DNA from: Akkermansiaceae bacterium UBA6138
GTDB lineage: Bacteria; Verrucomicrobiota; Verrucomicrobiia; Verrucomicrobiales; DEV007
Reading direction: 5' to 3'
Length of the DNA stretch: 34,771 bases
NCBI GenBank assembly: GCA_002422425.1
Contig: DIVG01000062.1
Location: forward strand, 25,526 to 60,296
The translations under genes were made by a program, and so were the position numbers. The notes below the pieces were generated by a model. The model saw only the letters and a list, made by a program, of their open reading frames with translations. It had not been told where the DNA came from and did no database searches. Every line of letters begins with the position of its first letter. Positions within the stretch are counted from its first letter, which is position 1. Shown piece by piece: positions 32,809 to 34,771 of this stretch.

Positions 32809-33906
32809 ATGTGGCGTAAGACTCAAAAGACTCTGGCGACTTTAATCCCGGTGACGCTGCTCCTCGTCTACCTGACGGTGGCGGTCTCCCTCCTCAACCG
32901 CTGGGACACGATGGTCGTGGTGACTCTGATCCCCGTATGGCTCTGGGCGGGAGTGGGCATGGCGGCCTCTCTCCTGTGCTGGCTGATTTGCCGGGGCCTT
33001 CCCTCACTGCTGCTTTTCTGCCTCTGCCTCGCTACCGGGGTGACGTTCTCCGAAGAGACCGCCGGGATCGGACGTGAGCTGATCGTCGCCACCCGGGGCA
33101 CCGTCGCCGACGGTTCCGGAGCAGCAACGATACGGATCGTAAACGTCAACTGCGGGGGGTCCGAATCAGTCCTGCGCCGGGCGATGGAGACACAACCTGA
33201 CGTCCTCGTCATTCAGGAAGCTCCCGAAACGGCCGTGCTCGAGGCAGTCGCGGACCAGCTCTATGGCATCGAGCGCTGTGTCTCCTCGCATCGCCGCAAC
33301 GCCATCCTCGCCCGGGGCAAGTTGCTTGGGGTGCTTCAGGATCCCGCCAATGCCACTCTCCATGCCCGCGTCAAACGAGCGGACGGGTTCATCATCGATA
33401 TCACCAATCTTCACCTCGACGGCTGCGCCCCCTCCCTGAAGATGTGGCGCCCTGCCGTCTGGAAACAACTGATCGAAGCCCGGGTCGCCAACCGCCGTCT
33501 CGTTCGGGCCGCCCTCGGTGAGAACGAAATCACCCGATCCAATATCGGGCGCATCGTCAGCGGCGGGTTCGGAACTCCTCCCGGTGACGATGTCTATCGT
33601 CCTCTCGAAACGAACGGGCTCACCGACACCTATGCCGCCTCGAGTCTGGGCTTGGGCAATACCTATCCCTCGGATTACCCCACCCTGCGGCTCGATCAGA
33701 TCTGGGTTTCACCGAATCTCCTACCGGTGCAATCCTTTACGCGGCTCAATCCGGAAGCGAATCACCGCATCGTCGTGAGCGAAGTGCAGCCGCCCCCGCC
33801 CGCCGCCCCGGCGAATGCCCCGAAACCCGAAAGCTCGGCCGTGCCCCCGAAGCCTGTCGCTCCCCCCGCTCCAGCAACGCCCGCTCCCGCAACGCCTGTG
33901 CAGTGA
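32809..33906 (+). CDS. Membrane-anchored endonuclease/exonuclease/phosphatase family protein
   Basis: A 365-residue protein. The first 80 residues hold about three hydrophobic membrane segments (10-29, 35-60, 64-80). The EEP domain (about 107-325) follows and is probably outside the cytoplasm. Active-site blocks are VNVNCG (111-116), QE (136-137), ITNLHLDG (198-205) and RLDQIWVS (294-301). The GDFN motif, however, reads GGFG (252-255) and the final SDH reads ANHR (317-320), so the metal-binding Asp-Asn and the last Asp are lost. The tail (327-365) is a proline/alanine-rich linker. The layout resembles other membrane EEP proteins of unknown substrate. Activity is doubtful given the changes. 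Confidence 0.75.
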   Translation: MWRKTQKTLATLIPVTLLLVYLTVAVSLLNRWDTMVVVTLIPVWLWAGVGMAASLLCWLICRGLPSLLLFCLCLATGVTFSEETAGIGRELIVATRGTVADGSGAATIRIVNVNCGGSESVLRRAMETQPDVLVIQEAPETAVLEAVADQLYGIERCVSSHRRNAILARGKLLGVLQDPANATLHARVKRADGFIIDITNLHLDGCAPSLKMWRPAVWKQLIEARVANRRLVRAALGENEITRSNIGRIVSGGFGTPPGDDVYRPLETNGLTDTYAASSLGLGNTYPSDYPTLRLDQIWVSPNLLPVQSFTRLNPEANHRIVVSEVQPPPPAAPANAPKPESSAVPPKPVAPPAPATPAPATPVQ

Positions 33907-34041
33907 GCGGATGTGATTTTCTCTCAATTGCCGCGATGAGTGCTTTCGTGAAGCCTCCCGGTTCCACCTACACGGAACATCGGCTCGTCACGGGCACTGA
34001 AAGTTGCACTTCGCGGAAAACGCCGTGTTAGTGTCAGAGTG

Positions 34042-34767
34042 ATGAATCCGACCCTCTGCATCATCGGTGGCTGCAAGGGCGCGGGCAAGACGACCCTCGC
34101 GCGCGAGTTGCTTCCGCGCATGGGACTGATGCGGTTTTTAACTTCCGACGAGATCGCCCGCGGGCTTTCACCGCTCGATCCCACCCTCGCGGCTTTCAAA
34201 GCAGGTCGTCTTGTCATCGAAGAAGCACGCACGATGCTCGCGGCGGAAAAGAGCTTTGCCCTGGAATCGACCCTCAGCGGAAAGACCTACGTCGCGATGT
34301 TGCGTCACGCAAAGGAGCGGGGTTATCGCATCGTCCTCCATTACCTCATCATCGCTTCAGCCGATCAGGCGGTAGAGCGGGTGCGCCTGCGGGTGCGAAC
34401 GGGCGGACACCACGTCCCTGCGGATGACGTCGCGAGACGATATGGCCGCAGCCGGCAGCATTTTCTCAATGACTACCTGCCGCTTGCGGATGAATGGGGT
34501 CTGTGGGACAATGTCATTCCTCCCCCGCCTCAGATAGCGGGCAGCGGAACGCACTCGATCCCCGAACTGACTGAACTTCTGGCCTCACCAAAACTCATGG
34601 AATCGAAACCCAGCGAACCCGACGCCATGACTGCCATCGTTCTTGAGGCAGGCAAAGTCGCGACCGAGAAGATGCTCGACTACTACAAGCGCATGGGCAT
34701 CAAAGTGACGCCCCAAATGACCCTCGCCCCCGAGCCGAAAAAGCGGACTGGGAAGACGAAGGGGTAA
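34042..34767 (+). CDS. Zeta-toxin-like P-loop kinase
   Basis: A 241-residue protein starting at ATG 34042; an adjoining GTG at 34039 is also open. The Walker A motif GCKGAGKT is at residues 10-17 and a SDEIARG block places Asp36 where zeta toxins have their catalytic Asp. ESTLSGKT (75-82) matches the substrate-side block, and the GGHHVPADDVARRYGRS stretch is the conserved arginine-rich lid region. The tail after about residue 175 is low complexity and basic. Zeta toxins phosphorylate UDP-N-acetylglucosamine, but this orphan branch is common in chromosomes without an epsilon antitoxin, and none is seen nearby. Its substrate is therefore open. Confidence 0.82.
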   Translation: MNPTLCIIGGCKGAGKTTLARELLPRMGLMRFLTSDEIARGLSPLDPTLAAFKAGRLVIEEARTMLAAEKSFALESTLSGKTYVAMLRHAKERGYRIVLHYLIIASADQAVERVRLRVRTGGHHVPADDVARRYGRSRQHFLNDYLPLADEWGLWDNVIPPPPQIAGSGTHSIPELTELLASPKLMESKPSEPDAMTAIVLEAGKVATEKMLDYYKRMGIKVTPQMTLAPEPKKRTGKTKG

Positions 34768-34771
34768 GAAA

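Overview
The window is about 34.8 kb of GC-rich bacterial DNA. Several traits point to the Planctomycetes-Verrucomicrobia group, most likely Verrucomicrobiota: an SLA1-homology (SHD1-type) secreted protein, weak or absent Shine-Dalgarno sequences before most genes, several GTG starts, and a mix of sugar isomerase/epimerase genes with giant surface proteins. This placement is inference; no 16S rRNA or other phylogenetic marker is present.

Left part (1-3845, + strand): the C-terminal two thirds of a PolX family DNA polymerase with its PHP domain, an exported L,D-transpeptidase, a TIM-barrel sugar phosphate isomerase/epimerase and an SDR dehydrogenase. They look like ordinary housekeeping or sugar-metabolism genes.

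Centre (4057-21763, - strand) is the main attraction: a two-partner secretion (type Vb) locus read right to left. Two giant TpsA exoproteins (about 2618 and 2371 residues) come first, followed by a single FhaC/ShlB-type TpsB pore of 845 residues with an unusually long N-terminal extension. Both TpsA proteins share an almost identical signal peptide plus TPS-domain start (a 458-bp near-identical DNA repeat), a filamentous-haemagglutinin-like beta-helix, and a long array built on the motif IGHGG (16 copies in one, 20 in the other, many of the latter IGNGG). The simplest model is that both exoproteins leave through the one pore and become surface or extracellular fibres.

Right of that (22029-27836): ubiE/menG for menaquinone methylation, a tRNA-Leu(CAG), a short lipoate-protein ligase family gene, and a two-gene unit with the full domain order of xanthine dehydrogenase XdhA/XdhB. 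This pair has lost nearly all the cysteines that should hold its two [2Fe-2S] clusters, and the glycine-rich molybdopterin-site motifs as well. It may be a repurposed or dead molybdenum hydroxylase.

Right end (27872-34767): an SHD1-type secreted protein, a small membrane-anchored methyltransferase-like gene, an alkaline-phosphatase-superfamily phosphodiesterase with altered metal ligands, a yefM-yoeB toxin-antitoxin pair with a palindromic operator candidate, a decayed hicB-like antitoxin, araD, a membrane-anchored endonuclease/exonuclease/phosphatase-like protein with altered active-site motifs, and a zeta-toxin-like kinase. No insertion sequence, CRISPR array, rRNA or phage module was seen.
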